From Gaiellasilicea sp963745775 (GTDB taxonomy: Bacteria; Actinomycetota; Thermoleophilia; Gaiellales; Gaiellaceae), in the NCBI GenBank assembly GCA_963745775.1, contig CAVUYY010000001.1, positions 1 to 64,000 of the forward strand: 64,000 nt of DNA. The letters are read 5' to 3'. The notes under the pieces are model-generated. The model was not told the origin of the DNA, searched no databases, and saw only the letters and a program-made list of their open reading frames with translations. Positions within the stretch are counted from its first letter, which is position 1; the number at the start of each line of letters is the position of its first letter. Of the stretch, positions 38,871 through 50,392 are shown one piece after another. The translations under genes were made by a program, and so were the position numbers.

Positions 38871-38876
38871 TAGGCT
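38871..38876 (+). promoter_or_regulatory. -10-like TAGGCT of the DrrA-type exporter operon
   Basis: TAGGCT lies six bases before the GTG at 38883, with no Shine-Dalgarno sequence, giving a leaderless transcript if used. Palindrome copy 3 ends 12 bases upstream. Confidence 0.4.
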
Positions 38877-38882
38877 GAAAGC

Positions 38883-39872
38883 GTGGTGGCGCAGGACAAC
38901 TCGATCGTCGTCGAAGCGCTCGTGCGCGAGTTCAAGAAGGGGCCTCGTGCGGTGGACGCGATCGACCTCCGCGTCGAGCCGGGCGAGATCTACGGCTTCC
39001 TCGGGCCGAACGGGGCCGGCAAGTCGACGACCGTGCTGATGCTGACGACGCTCCTGCCGCCGACCTCCGGAACGGCTCGAGTGGGCGGCTACGACGTCGT
39101 CCGCGAGGGGCCGAAGGTGCGCTCGGTGATCGGCGCCGCGCTCCAGGAGGCGGCGCTCGATCCGATGCTGACGGGCCGCGACCACCTCCGGCTCCAGACG
39201 ACGCTCCAGGGGATCCCACGCTCCGAGCGCAAGCCGCGCTCGAACGAGCTCCTCGAGCGCGTCGGCCTGAGCGAGGCGGCCGACCGCAAGGTCGGCGGCT
39301 ACTCGGGCGGGATGAAGCGCCGGCTCGACCTGGCGCTTGCGCTCGTGCACCGGCCGCGGATCCTCTTCCTCGACGAGCCGACGACCGGGCTCGACCCGCA
39401 GAGCCGGACGGCGCTCTGGGACGAGGTCGCCAGGCTCGCCCGCGAGGAGGGAGTGACGGTCTTCCTGACCACGCAGTACCTCGAGGAGGCGGACGTGCTC
39501 GCCGACCGGGTCGGGATCATCGACCACGGGAGAATCGTCGCCGAGGGCACGCCGACCGAGCTGAAGGCGGAGATCGGCCTTCCGAGCGTGCACGCGATTC
39601 CGGCCCACGAGGAGGAGCGGGCGCGGCTCGTCGCCGAGCTCGCCCCGTTCGGCGAAGCTATGGGCGACGGCTCGCGCGACGTCGCCGTTCGGCTCCGCCA
39701 GGGCCTCGCCGGGCTTCCGGCGGTGATTCGCGCGGTCGACGAAGCCGGCCTGACGCTCGCGAGCCTCGAGATCCAGGCGCCGTCGCTCGACGACGTCTTC
39801 CTCGCGAAGACGGGCCGCTCGCTCGAGGGGGCGGGCGAGGAAGAGGCTGACGCGGCCGAGCCGACCGCATGA
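38883..39872 (+). CDS. ABC exporter ATP-binding protein, DrrA type
   Basis: A 329-residue ATPase. Walker A is GPNGAGKST, the signature GGYSGGMKRRLDLALALV, Walker B ILFLDEPTTGLDPQS and the switch His position is replaced by Gln in FLTTQYLEEAD, as in the daunorubicin-resistance DrrA group. A C-terminal regulatory domain of about 90 residues (from VHAIPAHEEERARLV) is typical of the same group. It forms an operon with two ABC-2 permeases. The substrate is unknown; the position between two trehalose/glucan gene sets does not prove a link. Confidence 0.9.
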   Translation: MVAQDNSIVVEALVREFKKGPRAVDAIDLRVEPGEIYGFLGPNGAGKSTTVLMLTTLLPPTSGTARVGGYDVVREGPKVRSVIGAALQEAALDPMLTGRDHLRLQTTLQGIPRSERKPRSNELLERVGLSEAADRKVGGYSGGMKRRLDLALALVHRPRILFLDEPTTGLDPQSRTALWDEVARLAREEGVTVFLTTQYLEEADVLADRVGIIDHGRIVAEGTPTELKAEIGLPSVHAIPAHEEERARLVAELAPFGEAMGDGSRDVAVRLRQGLAGLPAVIRAVDEAGLTLASLEIQAPSLDDVFLAKTGRSLEGAGEEEADAAEPTA

Positions 39873-39879
39873 GGACGGC

Positions 39880-40665
39880 ATGAGTCCGAACTCGGCCTTC
39901 GCCGCGCAGGTGAGCGCGCTCGCCCGCCGCTCGATCCTGCGCACCGTCCGCCAGCCTGCGGCCGTCGTCTTTCCGTTGATCTTCCCGATCATGCTCCTGC
40001 TCGTGAACTCGGGCGGGCTCGACGCCTCGACGGAGCTACCGGGCTTCCCGACCGACTCCTTCGTCGCCTTCGCCCTCGCGGTGCCGTTCATCCAGGGAGC
40101 GCTCTTCTCGACGATGAACGCCGGCACGGACCTCGCCAGGGACATCCAGACCGGCTTCCTGAATCGGCTCTCGCTGACCTCGATGCGCGGAGTCGCGCTG
40201 ATCGCGGGCCAGCTCGCCGGGGTCGTGGTGATGGGCCTCGTCCAGGCCGCGTTCTACGTGACGGTGGGTCTGGTCGTCGGCGTCCACTTCGCGTCCGGAC
40301 CGCTCGGGATCCTCGTCCTCTTCTGCTTCGCCGCCGTGATCTCGATCGGCTTCGGGGCGCTCGGCGCCTTCCTCGCCTTCCGCACCGGCTCGAGCGAGGC
40401 GATCCAGGGCCTCTTCCCGCTGCTCTTCGTCTTCCTCTTCCTGTCCTCGATGAATACGCCCCGCGACCTGATTGCGGTCGAGTGGTTCCGCGTGGTCGCG
40501 ACGCTGAACCCGGTCTCGTACCTGATCGAATGCGTGCGGAGCCTGATCATCACCGGCTGGGACAGCGAAGCCCTCCTGCTCGGCTTCGGGCTGGCCGTAC
40601 TGATCGGGATCGTCGCAACGGTGCTCGCGAGCCTCACGCTCCGGGAACGGCTGGCGCGGACATGA
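39880..40665 (+). CDS. ABC-2 type exporter permease, DrrB type
   Basis: A 261-residue membrane protein with about six helices, seven bases after the ATPase. Blocks such as RQPAAVVFPLIFPIMLLLV, DLARDIQTGFLNRLSLTSM and the late ATLNPVSYLIECVRSLI match the DrrB family. It probably pairs with the following homologous permease to make a heterodimer. The stop overlaps the next start (ATGA). Confidence 0.88.
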   Translation: MSPNSAFAAQVSALARRSILRTVRQPAAVVFPLIFPIMLLLVNSGGLDASTELPGFPTDSFVAFALAVPFIQGALFSTMNAGTDLARDIQTGFLNRLSLTSMRGVALIAGQLAGVVVMGLVQAAFYVTVGLVVGVHFASGPLGILVLFCFAAVISIGFGALGAFLAFRTGSSEAIQGLFPLLFVFLFLSSMNTPRDLIAVEWFRVVATLNPVSYLIECVRSLIITGWDSEALLLGFGLAVLIGIVATVLASLTLRERLART

Positions 40666-41429
40666 GGATCTGGCCGGTTGCCTCGGGGGTTGCGTGGCGG
40701 ACGCTGAAGGTCGTCTTCACGAACCCGTCGCTCCTCTTCCCGTCGCTGATCTTCCCGCTCTTCTTCTTCACGGCGTTCGCCGGCGGGCTCTCGCAGGTCG
40801 CGGAGGTGCCGGGCTTCGACTTCGAGCCCGGCTACACCGCCTTCCAGTTCTGCTTCGTCCTCGTCCAGTCGGCCGCGTTCGGCGGCGTCTTCACCGGCTT
40901 CGGGATCGCGCGCGACTTCGAGTACGGGTTCGCGCGGCGGCTTCTCCTCGCGGCGCCGAACCGCACCGGAATCGTGCTCGGCTATGCGATCGCGGCCCTC
41001 GTGCGCTGGTCGCTGACGGCGACCATGCTCACGGTCGTCGCCCTGTTCGCGGGGATGAACGTCTTCGGCGGCCCCGTCGACGTCTTCGGGATGTACGCGC
41101 TGGCGCTCCTGATCAACATCGCCGGGCTCCTCTGGGCGGCCGGGGTCGCGATGCGCTTCCGGACGATGCAGGCAGGGCCGGTGATGCAGATGCCCGTCTT
41201 CCTGGCGCTCTTCTTCGCGCCGGTCTACGTCCCGCTCGTCCTGCTGGAGGGCTGGATCGAGGTGCTCGCCACGCTCAACCCGATCACGTACGTGCTCGAG
41301 GCGGTGCGGAGCCTGCTCGCGGGGAACGCGGTCGACGTCCTGCTCGCGTTCGCGCTCGCCTTCGGGCTGATCGGCGGCTTCGCCTTCTGGGCGATGCGCG
41401 GCCTGCGCTCGGCGGAGGCGGCGGGGTAG
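40662..41429 (+). CDS. ABC-2 type exporter permease, second subunit
   Basis: A 255-residue paralogue of the preceding permease: FTNPSLLFPSLIFPLFFFTAF near the N-terminus, ARDFEYGFARRLLLAAPNRT, and ATLNPITYVLEAVRSLLAG near the C-terminus. ATG 40662 overlaps the previous stop. About six hydrophobic segments are present. It is the last gene of the exporter operon; treZ starts 41 bases on. Confidence 0.88.
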   Translation: MRIWPVASGVAWRTLKVVFTNPSLLFPSLIFPLFFFTAFAGGLSQVAEVPGFDFEPGYTAFQFCFVLVQSAAFGGVFTGFGIARDFEYGFARRLLLAAPNRTGIVLGYAIAALVRWSLTATMLTVVALFAGMNVFGGPVDVFGMYALALLINIAGLLWAAGVAMRFRTMQAGPVMQMPVFLALFFAPVYVPLVLLEGWIEVLATLNPITYVLEAVRSLLAGNAVDVLLAFALAFGLIGGFAFWAMRGLRSAEAAG

Positions 41430-41457
41430 GAAGGTTCGGGGCCGCAGCCGGCCTGGG

Positions 41458-41463
41458 TAGGTT
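41458..41463 (+). promoter_or_regulatory. -10-like TAGGTT of the treZ operon
   Basis: TAGGTT lies seven bases before the treZ ATG, without a Shine-Dalgarno sequence. TTCGGG 17 bases further upstream is a weak -35 candidate. Confidence 0.4.
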
Positions 41464-41470
41464 CCTGCGG

Positions 41471-42992
41471 ATGTCGATCGTGGCTCAGAGACAGCTCGGC
41501 GCGCTCGTGACGGAGCTCGGGACTGCGGAGTTCCGAGCGTGGGCCCCGTTCGCTCGCTCGCTCGCCGTACGGGTCGGCGCTGCCGGCGAGCACGAGCTCG
41601 CAGAAGAGGAGGGCGGCTTCTGGGCGGGCGAGGTGGCAGCCGGCCCTGGCGACGACTACCGCTTCGTGCTCGACGGCCGCGAGGCGTGGCCGGACCCGTG
41701 CTCCCGCTCCCAGCCCGAAGGCGTCCGCGGCCCGTCGCGCGTCGTGGATCCCGCCGGCTTCGAGATCGCGCCCGGTCCGAAGCTCGAGCTGGGCGATCTC
41801 GTCGTCTACGAGCTCCACGTCGGCACCTTCTCGGCGGAGGGCACGTTCGCCGGCGTGATCCCACGGCTCGCGGGGTTGCGCGACCTCGGAGTCACCGCGA
41901 TCGAGCTGATGCCCGTCGCGACGTTCCCCGGCCAGCGCGGCTGGGGCTACGACAGCCTCTACACGTCCGCGCCGCATCACGCGTACGGCGGCCCGGAGGA
42001 GCTCGCCCGGCTCGTCGACGCGGCCCATCGAGCGGGCCTCGGCGTCGTCTTGGACGTCGTCTACAACCACGTCGGGCCGGGGAACGAGGCGTTCCGCGGC
42101 TTCGGCCCCTACTTCACCGACCGCTTCGGCGAGACGCCCTGGGGTGAGGCGCTCGACTACGGCGAGCCGGGCGTGCGCGAGTGGGCGATCCAGAACGCCG
42201 AGCTCTGGGTGCGCGACTACCAGATCGACGGGCTTCGCCTCGACGCCGTCCACGCGGTCGAGGACGACACGCCCGAGCACGTCCTCGCCGAGCTCGCGCG
42301 CCGGGTCCGCGCCGCCGCGCCCGACGCGCTCGTGATCAGCGAGATGGGGAAGGACGACTTCCGGCCGTTGTACGAGTGGGGGCACGACGCGATGTGGCTC
42401 GACTCGCTCCATCACGCGCTCCACGTCGCGCTGACCGGCGAGCGCGACGGCTACTACGCCGGTTTCGACGGCTCGATGACCTCGATCGCCCGCGAACTCA
42501 CGCGCCACGAGGGATCGCGGCTGGTCGTCTCCGCCCAGAACCACGACCAGGTCGGCAACCGGGCGATCGGCGACCGCCTGCCCACGGCGAAGCTCCGGCT
42601 CGCGCAGGCCGTGGTTCTCTTCTCCACGCTCACGCCGCTCCTCTTCCAGGGCGAGGAGTACGGTGAGCCGGCGCCGTTCCAGTACTTCACCGACCACATC
42701 GATCCCCTCATCGCCGACGCGACCCGGGAGGGGCGACGGCGCGAGTTCGCGGCCTTTGCAGGCTTCACGGCGGCCGACGTGCCGGATCCGCAGGCGCGCG
42801 CGACGTTCGAGCGCTCGCGACTCTCGCCGCAGCCGGCCGACGAGCTCGTCGCACGACTCCTGCGGCTTCGCCGAGAGCTCCCCCGTGAGCTCGACGTCCA
42901 GGTTCGACGAGCGCGCGCGCACGCTCGAGCTGCGCCGAGGCCCGGCAACGCTGCGCGTCGATTTCGCGAACGAGACGGTGGAGCTCTCGTGA
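41471..42992 (+). CDS. treZ: Malto-oligosyltrehalose trehalohydrolase (one frameshift)
   Basis: About 507 residues, GH13_10; it releases trehalose from the end made by TreY. The N-terminal beta module reads FRAWAPFARSLAVRV; the barrel has LDVVYNHVGPGN, nucleophile Asp in IDGLRLDAVHAVED, Glu in ALVISEMGKDDF and Asp in SAQNHDQVGNRAIGDR, which is typical of TreZ. One frame change near 42897 gives the C-terminus (LELRRGPATLRVDFANETVE). The stop overlaps the treX GTG. Confidence 0.93.
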
Positions 42993-45098
42993 AGGTCTGG
43001 CCGGGCAAGCCCTTCCCGCTGGGGCCGAAGTGGGACGGAGAAGGTACGAACTTCTCCCTCTTCAGCGAGCACGCCGAGAGGGTCGAGCTCTGCCTCTTCG
43101 ACTCGGACGGAGTCGAGACGCGGCACGAGCTGACCGAGCGGACGGCGTTCAACTGGCACGGCTATCTGCCCGGCGTCGGGCCCGGCCAGCGTTACGGCTA
43201 CCGGGTTCACGGCCGCTGGGCTCCCGAGCAGGGCCATCGCTTCAACCCGGCGAAGCTCCTGATCGACCCGTACGCGAAGTCGATCGAGGGATCCGTGCTC
43301 TGGGATCGCGCCAACACGCTCCCGTATGTCCCCGGCGGCGAGGACGCCGACCTCGAGCGCGACGACGAGGACGACGCGGCGGCGATCCCGAAGTCGATCG
43401 TGATCGACGAGTCGTTCGACTGGGAGGGCGACCGCCACCTCGAGACGCCGTGGCACGAGACGGTGATCTACGAGGTGCACGTGAAGGGGTTCACGAAGCA
43501 GCTCGAAGGCGTGCGCGAGGACTTGCGCGGCACGTATGCCGGGCTCGCCTCCGAGACGGCGCTCGGGTACCTGAAGGAGCTCGGCGTCACCGCCGTCGAG
43601 CTGCTGCCGATCCACCACATCGCGGACGAGCGGCACCTCGCCTCGAAGGGGCTCACGAACTACTGGGGCTACAGCTCGATCGGCTACCTCGCCCCGCACG
43701 CCGCCTACGCAGCTACGGGCGACCAGGTGCGCGAGTTCAAGGGGATGGTGAAGGCGCTCCACCGCGCCGGAATCGAGGTGATCCTCGACGTCGTCTACAA
43801 CCACACCGCGGAGGGGAACCACCTCGGCCCGATGCTCTCGTTCAAGGGGATCGACAACCTCTCCTACTACCGGACGCTGCCCGACGACCCGCGCTTCTAC
43901 ATGGACTACACGGGGACCGGCAACTCGCTCAACCCGGTGCATCCGTCGGTGCTGCGGCTGATCATGGACTCGCTCCGCTACTTCGTGATCGAGTGCCACG
44001 TCGACGGCTTCCGCTTCGACCTCGCCTCAGCGCTCGCCCGCGAGTTCCACGAGGTCGACCGGCTCTCTGCGTTCTTCGACATCATCCACCAGGATCCGAT
44101 CCTCTCCCAGGTGAAGCTGATCGCCGAGCCGTGGGACGTCGGCGAGGGCGGCTACCAGGTCGGCAACTTCCCGGTGCTCTGGACGGAGTGGAACGGGATG
44201 TACCGCGACACCATGCGCGACTTCTGGCGGGGCGAGACCGCCGTGGCCGAGTTCGCCTCGCGCTTCACCGGCTCGAGCGACCTCTACCAGCACGACGGGC
44301 GGCGGCCGTTCGCGTCGATCAACTTCGTCACCGCCCACGACGGCTTCACGCTCCGGGATCTCGTCACCTACAACGAGAAGCACAACGAGGCGAACCTCGA
44401 GGGCGGGCAGGACGGCGACAACCACAACCGGAGCTGGAACCACGGCGTCGAGGGCGAGACCGACGATCCGGAGCTCACCGAGCGACGCGAGCGCTCACAG
44501 CGGAACTTCCTCGCGACCCTCTTTCTCTCGCAGGGGGTGCCGATGCTGCTCGGCGGCGACGAGCTCGCGCGGACGCAGGGCGGCAACAACAACGGCTACT
44601 GCCAGGACAACGAGATCTCCTGGTACGACTGGGAGCTCGACGAGCGCTCGGAGCGGCTGCTCGCGTTCACGAAGCGGCTGATCGACTTCCGCTCGCGGCA
44701 TCCGGTCTTTCGGCGCGCCGACTTCCTCCGCGGCGAGGAGACGCTCGGCTCGGGCTCCCCCGACGTCTGGTGGTTCCGGCCTGACGGGCGGAAGATGACG
44801 CAGCGGAACTGGCAGGCGGGCGACACCCACACGCTCGGCGTCTTCCTGAACGGCGCCGAGATCCCGACTGTGAGCGCCCACGGCGTGCCCGTGCTCGACG
44901 ACACCTTCCTGATCCTCTTCAACGCGTTCCACGAAGCGGTCGTCTTCACGCTGCCGGCCGTCTCGTTCGGCCGGCGCTGGGCGAACGAGCTCTCGACCGC
45001 CGAGCCCGAGCTCGAGGCGGGCGGCGGCCGTCTATCCCGCGCGCGGAGTCGTTCCCGTCGAGAGCCGCTCGCTCGTCGTCCTTCGCCGGATCGCCTGA
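42989..45098 (+). CDS. treX: Glycogen debranching enzyme (isoamylase type, one frameshift)
   Basis: About 702 residues, GH13_11; it cleaves alpha-1,6 branches of glycogen to supply linear chains to TreY. The GlgX/TreX start is WPGKPFPLGPKWDGEGTNFS; barrel motifs are LDVVYNHTAEGNHLGPML, nucleophile VDGFRFDLASALAR, Glu in KLIAEPWDVGEGGYQ, and TAHDGFTLRDLVTYN. A frame change near 45030 is needed for the end (ARGVVPVESRSLVVLRRIA). GTG overlaps the treZ stop, and the treY ATG overlaps the TGA. Confidence 0.93.
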
Positions 45099-47095
45099 TG
45101 GCCCACTTTCGCTGCACGTACCGGCTCCAGCTGGGGCCGGAGCTGGGCTTCGACGATGCTCGCCGGCTCGTGCCGTATCTCCGGGATCTCGGCGTCTCGC
45201 ATCTCTATCTCTCGCCCTCCTTCCAGGCGCGCTCGGGCTCGACGCACGGGTACGACGTCGTCGATCCGACGCGGATCTCGGAGGATCTCGGCGGCGAGGA
45301 CGCGTTTCGGGCGCTCTGCGGGACGGCGCGGGAAGCAGGGCTGGGCGTCCTGCTCGACATCGTCCCGAACCACATGGCCGCCGAGCGACGAGAACCCGTT
45401 CTGGCGCGATCCGCTCTGGCGGGCCAAGTTCTTCGACCTCGACTGGCGTACCGGCGACGCATCGTCGCTTCTTCGACGTCGGCGAGCTGGCGGGCGTGCG
45501 GATGGAGGATCCGGAGGTCTGGGAGACGACGCACGCGAAGGTGGTGGAGCTCGCGCAGGAGGGGTTGATCGACGGCCTTCGGATCGATCATCCCGACGGG
45601 CTTGCGAATCCGCGCCGCTATCTGGAGCGGCTGCGCGAGGCGGGGATCGAGCACGTCTGGGTCGAGAAGATCCTCGAGCCCGGCGAGCGGCTGCGCGACT
45701 GGCCCGTCGAAGGAACCGTCGGCTACGAGTTCCTGAACGACGTCGGCGCGCTCTTCGTCGACCCGGCCGGGGAGGAGCCGTTGACGCGCTTCTACGAGGA
45801 GTTCACCGGCGATCGGCTCTCGTTCGCCGAGCACGCAGCGGCGGCGAAGCTCCAGGAGGCGCGGACGACCTTCGCGGACGAGGCGGAGCAGCTGGCGGCG
45901 AAGCTGCCGTTCGAGGTGGATCTGGCAGAGGCGCTCGCGTCGTTTCACGTCTACCGCACCTATGTCGAGCCCGATTCCGGGCCTCGTCACGGCGCGCTGA
46001 CTCGAGGCTGTTCGTTCGGCGGGCTTCCTCCCGAGCTCGAGCGGATCCTGCTGCTCGAGGAACGGGGCCACGACGCCTTCGTGCAGCGGTTCCAGCAGAC
46101 GACGCCGCCGGTGCATGCGAAGGGCGTCGAGGACACCGCCTTCTATCGCTGGAACCGGCTCGTGGCGCTTGAACGAGGTCGGCGGCGATCCCGCGCGGTT
46201 CTCGCTGTCGGTGGACGAGTTCCACAGGAGCGAACCATCGAGCGGGCGGAGCGGTTTCCGCTCCACCTGCTCTCGACGACGACCCACGACGCGAAGCGCA
46301 GCGCAGACACGCGGGCGCGAATCGGCGTGCTCGCCTCCGTCGCCGAGGAGTGGGCGGAGCGCGTGCGCCGCTGGCACGACCTGACGGGCGGGCTCGAGGA
46401 TCCGCGCGAGGAGTATCTCGTCTATCAGACGCTCGTCGGGGTGTGGCCGATCGAGGCGCGGCGGCTCGGAGCTCTATCTCGAGAAGGCGCTCCGCGAGGC
46501 GAAGGTGAACACGAGCTGGGTCGAGCAGGACTCGGAGTGGGAGGGTCGCGTGAAGGCCTGGGCGACCGGCCTACTCGTGCACGAGGCGTTCCTCGCCGAC
46601 TTCGTGCCGTTCGCCGAGCGGGTCGCGATTCGTGGCCGCGAGGTCTCGCTCGGCCAGGTGCTCCTCAAGCTGACGAGTCCCGGGGTGCCGGACATCTACG
46701 GCGGCGACGAGGTCGAGTTCCTGGCGCTCGTCGACCCCGACAACCGCCGGCCCGTCGACTGGCGGGCGTTGCGAGCCGCGCTCGACTCGGCCGAGCCGCC
46801 TCCGAAGCTCGACCTGATCCGGCGGACGCTGGCCCTTCGCGAGCGCCGGCCGGCCGCGTTCGCCGGCAGCTACGAGCCGCTCGATGCGGGCGAGCACACG
46901 TGCGCGTTCGTCCGCGGCGGCGACGTCCTTGTCGCAGTCGCGCTGCGAGGGCTCGCTCGATCAGCACGGCGCGACGTCTCCGCCGCAGCTCGCACGTCGA
47001 GCGCACTGACCGACCGGACGTGCAGTCGCGACGATCGCTCCGAACCGTCCCGCGGGACACTCACGCCTCTGCCGGAAGCGTCCTGGCCGCCCTAG
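45098..47095 (+). CDS. treY: Malto-oligosyltrehalose synthase (about six frameshifts)
   Basis: About 665 residues when joined, GH13_26; it converts the reducing end of maltodextrin to a trehalosyl unit. Motifs include YRLQLGPELGFDDARRLVPY, LYLSPSFQARSGSTHGYDV, VLLDIVPNHMA, catalytic Asp in DGLRIDHPDGLANP, Glu in HVWVEKILEPGE, and TTTHDAKRSADTRARIG. Frame changes lie near 45385, 45465, 46165, 46215 and 46468, and the last about 45 codons look distorted. The 3' end converges on and touches the GGDEF/HD-GYP gene. Confidence 0.88.
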
Positions 47096-49789
47096 TCCGG
47101 CGGCGCTTCGAGCAGGCGGATGCAGACGTCGATCACCTGCGGGTCGAACTGCGTCCCCTTCGCCTCCTCGAGCCGCCGCAGCGCCTCCTCGACGTCGAGC
47201 TTCGCGCGGTACGGACGATCGGTCGTCATCGCATGGAAGGCGTCGCAGGCGAAGATGATCCGCGCCTCGAGCGGGATCTCGTCACCCGCCTTCCGATCCG
47301 GATAGCCACGTCCGTCCCAGCGCTCGTGGCAGGCGCGCACGATCGAGCAGACGTCCTCGAGCTGGTCGATCGGCGCCAGGATCTTCTCGCCGAGCTCGGG
47401 GTGCGTCTCGATCAGCGCCCGCTCCTCCTCGGTGAGCGGGCCAGCCTTGAGGAGCACCGAGTTCGGAATCCCGATCTTGCCGATGTCGTGGAAGAGCGCG
47501 CCGAGCTCGAGCCGCTTCAACGTGTCGCCGTCGAGCCCGAGCTCCTGGCCGACCCTGAGCGCGTTGTCCGTGATCCAGCGCGCGTGCGAGGAGGTGTAGT
47601 GGTCGCGCGCCTCGAGCGCGTTCGCAAGTGCCTCGACCGTCGAGAGGAAGGTTCGCTCGAGCGACTCGAAGCTCGTCGCGTTCGCGATCGCGAGCTTGGC
47701 CTGATGCGCCAGTCCGTCGAGCAACTCGAGCTCACGGCGGCCGTAGGCGGCGTCGTCGTCGGCGGCGACGGCGATCGCGCCCCAGCGCCCGTCGACGGAG
47801 AACGGAGCGATGGCGATGACGCCGGAGCCCTCCTGCGGCGGGTCGGCGAAGGCCGCGTAGTCGGCCGGCGTGAGCAGGCACGGCTCGGTTCGCGCGGTCA
47901 GGGGCGCAATCGTCCGAGCGTCGTACCGGCGCTGCGCGTCTCCTGGCTGGGCGGCCGGTCGAGGCGCAGCAGACGAGATCGCCGCTTCCCAGCTCCTGGA
48001 GGCAGAGCGACGCTTCCGGTGCGCCCAGCATCCGGGCAGAGCCTTCGACGACGCGCGCGTAGACGCTCTCGAGCCCTTCGGCGGCGGCGAGCTCGCGGCT
48101 GAACTCGAGCAGCGCGTGGGCGCTCTGGGCCTCCCGCTTCTCCGCCTCGTAGAGCCGTGCATTCTCGAGTGCGACGGCGGCATGTCCCGCCAGAACGTCG
48201 AGCAGCCGGACGTCGTCGTCGTCGAGCTGCCCGATTCCGAGCTTGGAGACGACGATCACGCCGAGGACACGGCTGCCGAGGTTGAGCGGAACCGCGATCA
48301 CCGACTCCTCGATCGACTCGGTTCCTTCGATCTCGACGGCGAACTCGCACTTGGACGCGTCGGGTAGGAGCAGCGACTCGCCGTGCTCGGCGACCCAGCC
48401 CGTGAACCCGTCGCCCACCTTCGCCTCGAGAATGTCGAGGGCGGCGCCTCCCGAGCCCGTGAGATCGCCCTGGAACGCGATCGGGTGCAGATCGTCGCCG
48501 TCGCGGAGAAAGATGCGGCAGTTGTGGTAGTCGATCAGGAGGCGCAGCTCGTTCGCGATCGCAATCCCGATCTCGCGCACCCCGTTCAGGCGGTTGAGCT
48601 TGCCGACGAGCGACTGGAGCAGCTTCATGTGCGCGATCGAGCGGAGGTCCTCGCGCCGCATGTCCGGCTCACCCGGCCGCTCGCTCGCGAGCTCGTCGAA
48701 CAAGACGACCTGACCCTTTCCGCGCGCCTTCGCCGTCATCATCGCCGCCTCGGCGCAGGCGACGAGCTCGCGCGAGTTCGCGGCGTGCTCAGGCCCATGC
48801 GCGATCCCGATCGAGACCGAGATCGAACCTGCGAGATCGAGCTCGACCTCGTCCAGGCGCCGGGAGAGCCGGGTCGCGAGCGCCACCGCCTGCTCCTCCT
48901 CGCTGCCCGGGGCGATCACGGCGAACTCCTCGCCGCCGATCCGGCAGACGACGTCGGACGCGCGCACCGAGGCGCGCAGGTGGTCGGCGAGCTCCGCCAG
49001 CACGAGGTCGCCGACCCCGTGGCCGTAGACGTCGTTCACCTTCTTGAAGTCGTCGATGTCGAGCATCACGACGGCCACCGACGTGTGCTCGACCGATGCC
49101 TGCGTGAGCTCGCGCCGGAGCCGCTCGTGGAAGGTGCGGTGGTTGAAGAGCCCGGTGAGCGAGTCCGTCTGAGCCTGGTGCTCGAGCCGCTCGCGAATGT
49201 GCGCGTTGTCGAGCGCGAGCGCCGCCGCGTCGCCGAAGCGCTTCGCGAGCTCGAACTCCTGCTCGCCGAACGAGGCGTCGTCGCCGATCCGGTAGATGTT
49301 GAACGTCCCCTTGAGCAGGCCGCGCGCGATCATCGGGATCACGATCAGCGCCTCCGGCTCGACCGGTGTCCCCGGGACGAACCGCACGAGCGGATGGAGG
49401 TGCGCCTGGTTTGCGAGCACGGGCTCCCGCTGCTCGACGGCCCAGCCCGTGATCCCCTCGCCGTAGGGGAAGCGCTCGCTGAGGATCTCGTTCGCCCACT
49501 CGCTGCGCACGAGCAGGGGCACGAGCTCGCGCCGCACCTCATCCGCCTCGTAGACGTGCAGGGCCTCGTAGGGGATCAGCTCGGCCAGGGCGTCGGCGAT
49601 CCGGTCGAGCAGGGCGTCGAGGCTCTGCTCCGAGACGAGATCGTGGTAGACGTCGGCGAGGCGGCGGTACGAGTCGACGAGCCCGTCCTCGGACGGGACG
49701 GCGCTCCTGTCGGCCGAAACCGGGTCAGCCGCAACCAGCCGGATCAGCTTGCCGGCGCCGTCGAGGTCTGAGCGGGCGGGATCTTCCAT
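47092..49789 (-). CDS. GAF-GGDEF-GAF-GAF-HD-GYP signalling protein (one frameshift)
   Basis: About 898 residues, cytosolic. Order: GAF (about 45-205), GGDEF (about 215-370) with intact active site RIGGEEF and inhibitory-site RASD five residues before it, a second GAF (about 395-560), a third GAF-like region (about 575-690), and HD-GYP (about 705-890) with FHDIGKIGIP and CHERWDGRGYP. The set could both make and degrade cyclic di-GMP under control of three sensory domains. One frame change near 47925 joins the two halves. It is divergent from the response regulator gene. Confidence 0.88.
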
Positions 49790-49865
49790 CGTGAGCGGGG
49801 CGCCGTGTCCGCACCTAGCATCGGGGATTTGCAGGTGTCCGCTCTCCCTCGAATGGGGGAGACGG

Positions 49866-49915
49866 TTGACCCCCCGTTCGGCCGACTACACTCCTGTGCG
49901 GGGGGCCGAAGCCCC
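49866..49915 (+). promoter_or_regulatory. Promoter and 5' hairpin of the regulator-kinase operon
   Basis: TTGACC (49866-49871), a 15-base spacer and TACACT (49887-49892) form the best -35/-10 pair in the window. A start near 49899 places GGGGC-CGAA-GCCCC (49902-49915) at the extreme 5' end of the RNA. The leader to the ATG is about 88 bases. The remainder of the 197-base divergent gap shows nothing else clear. Confidence 0.5.
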
Positions 49916-49986
49916 GACGCCGACGGCGGCCCACCCAGAGGCCCGTCGACGGTGCAGCCGAGCTCCATCGCCTCTCCCAGCGAAAG

Positions 49987-50392
49987 ATGGAAGCCGCCGA
50001 AACACCCACCGACTCACGACCGCGTGCGGAGCCTGCCGGCGCGACGATCCTCGTCTGCGACGACGAGCCGAGCCTGCGCGAGCTCGTGCGGGCCGTCCTC
50101 GGACCGGACTATCGCTTCCTCGAGGCGGCCGACGGCAAAGCCGCTCTCGCGCTGGCTCACGACGTCGTTCCGGACCTCGTGGTGCTCGACCTGATGCTGC
50201 CGGTGATGAGCGGGATCGCCGTGCTCGAGGAGCTCCGCTCCGACCGAGCGCCTGGCGGGGGTGCCCGTGATCGTGATGACGGCGTGGAGCCATGCCGAGT
50301 CGAGCGCGTGGACCGCAGGCGCCGATCGCTTCGTCTCGAAGCCCTTCGACCCGGACGAGCTGACCGCGGCGGTCGAGGAGCTGCTCTCGTGA
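49987..50392 (+). CDS. Single-domain response regulator (one frameshift)
   Basis: About 135 residues: a receiver domain alone, with acidic pocket in ILVCDDEPSLREL, phospho-acceptor in LVVLDLMLPVMSG, Thr in VIVMTAWSHAES and Lys in FVSKPFDPDEL. The frame changes in a G5 run near 50262, after which the receiver fold completes, so this is most likely a base error. No output domain is present. The stop overlaps the kinase GTG. It probably acts as a phosphate shuttle or by protein contact. Confidence 0.83.
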
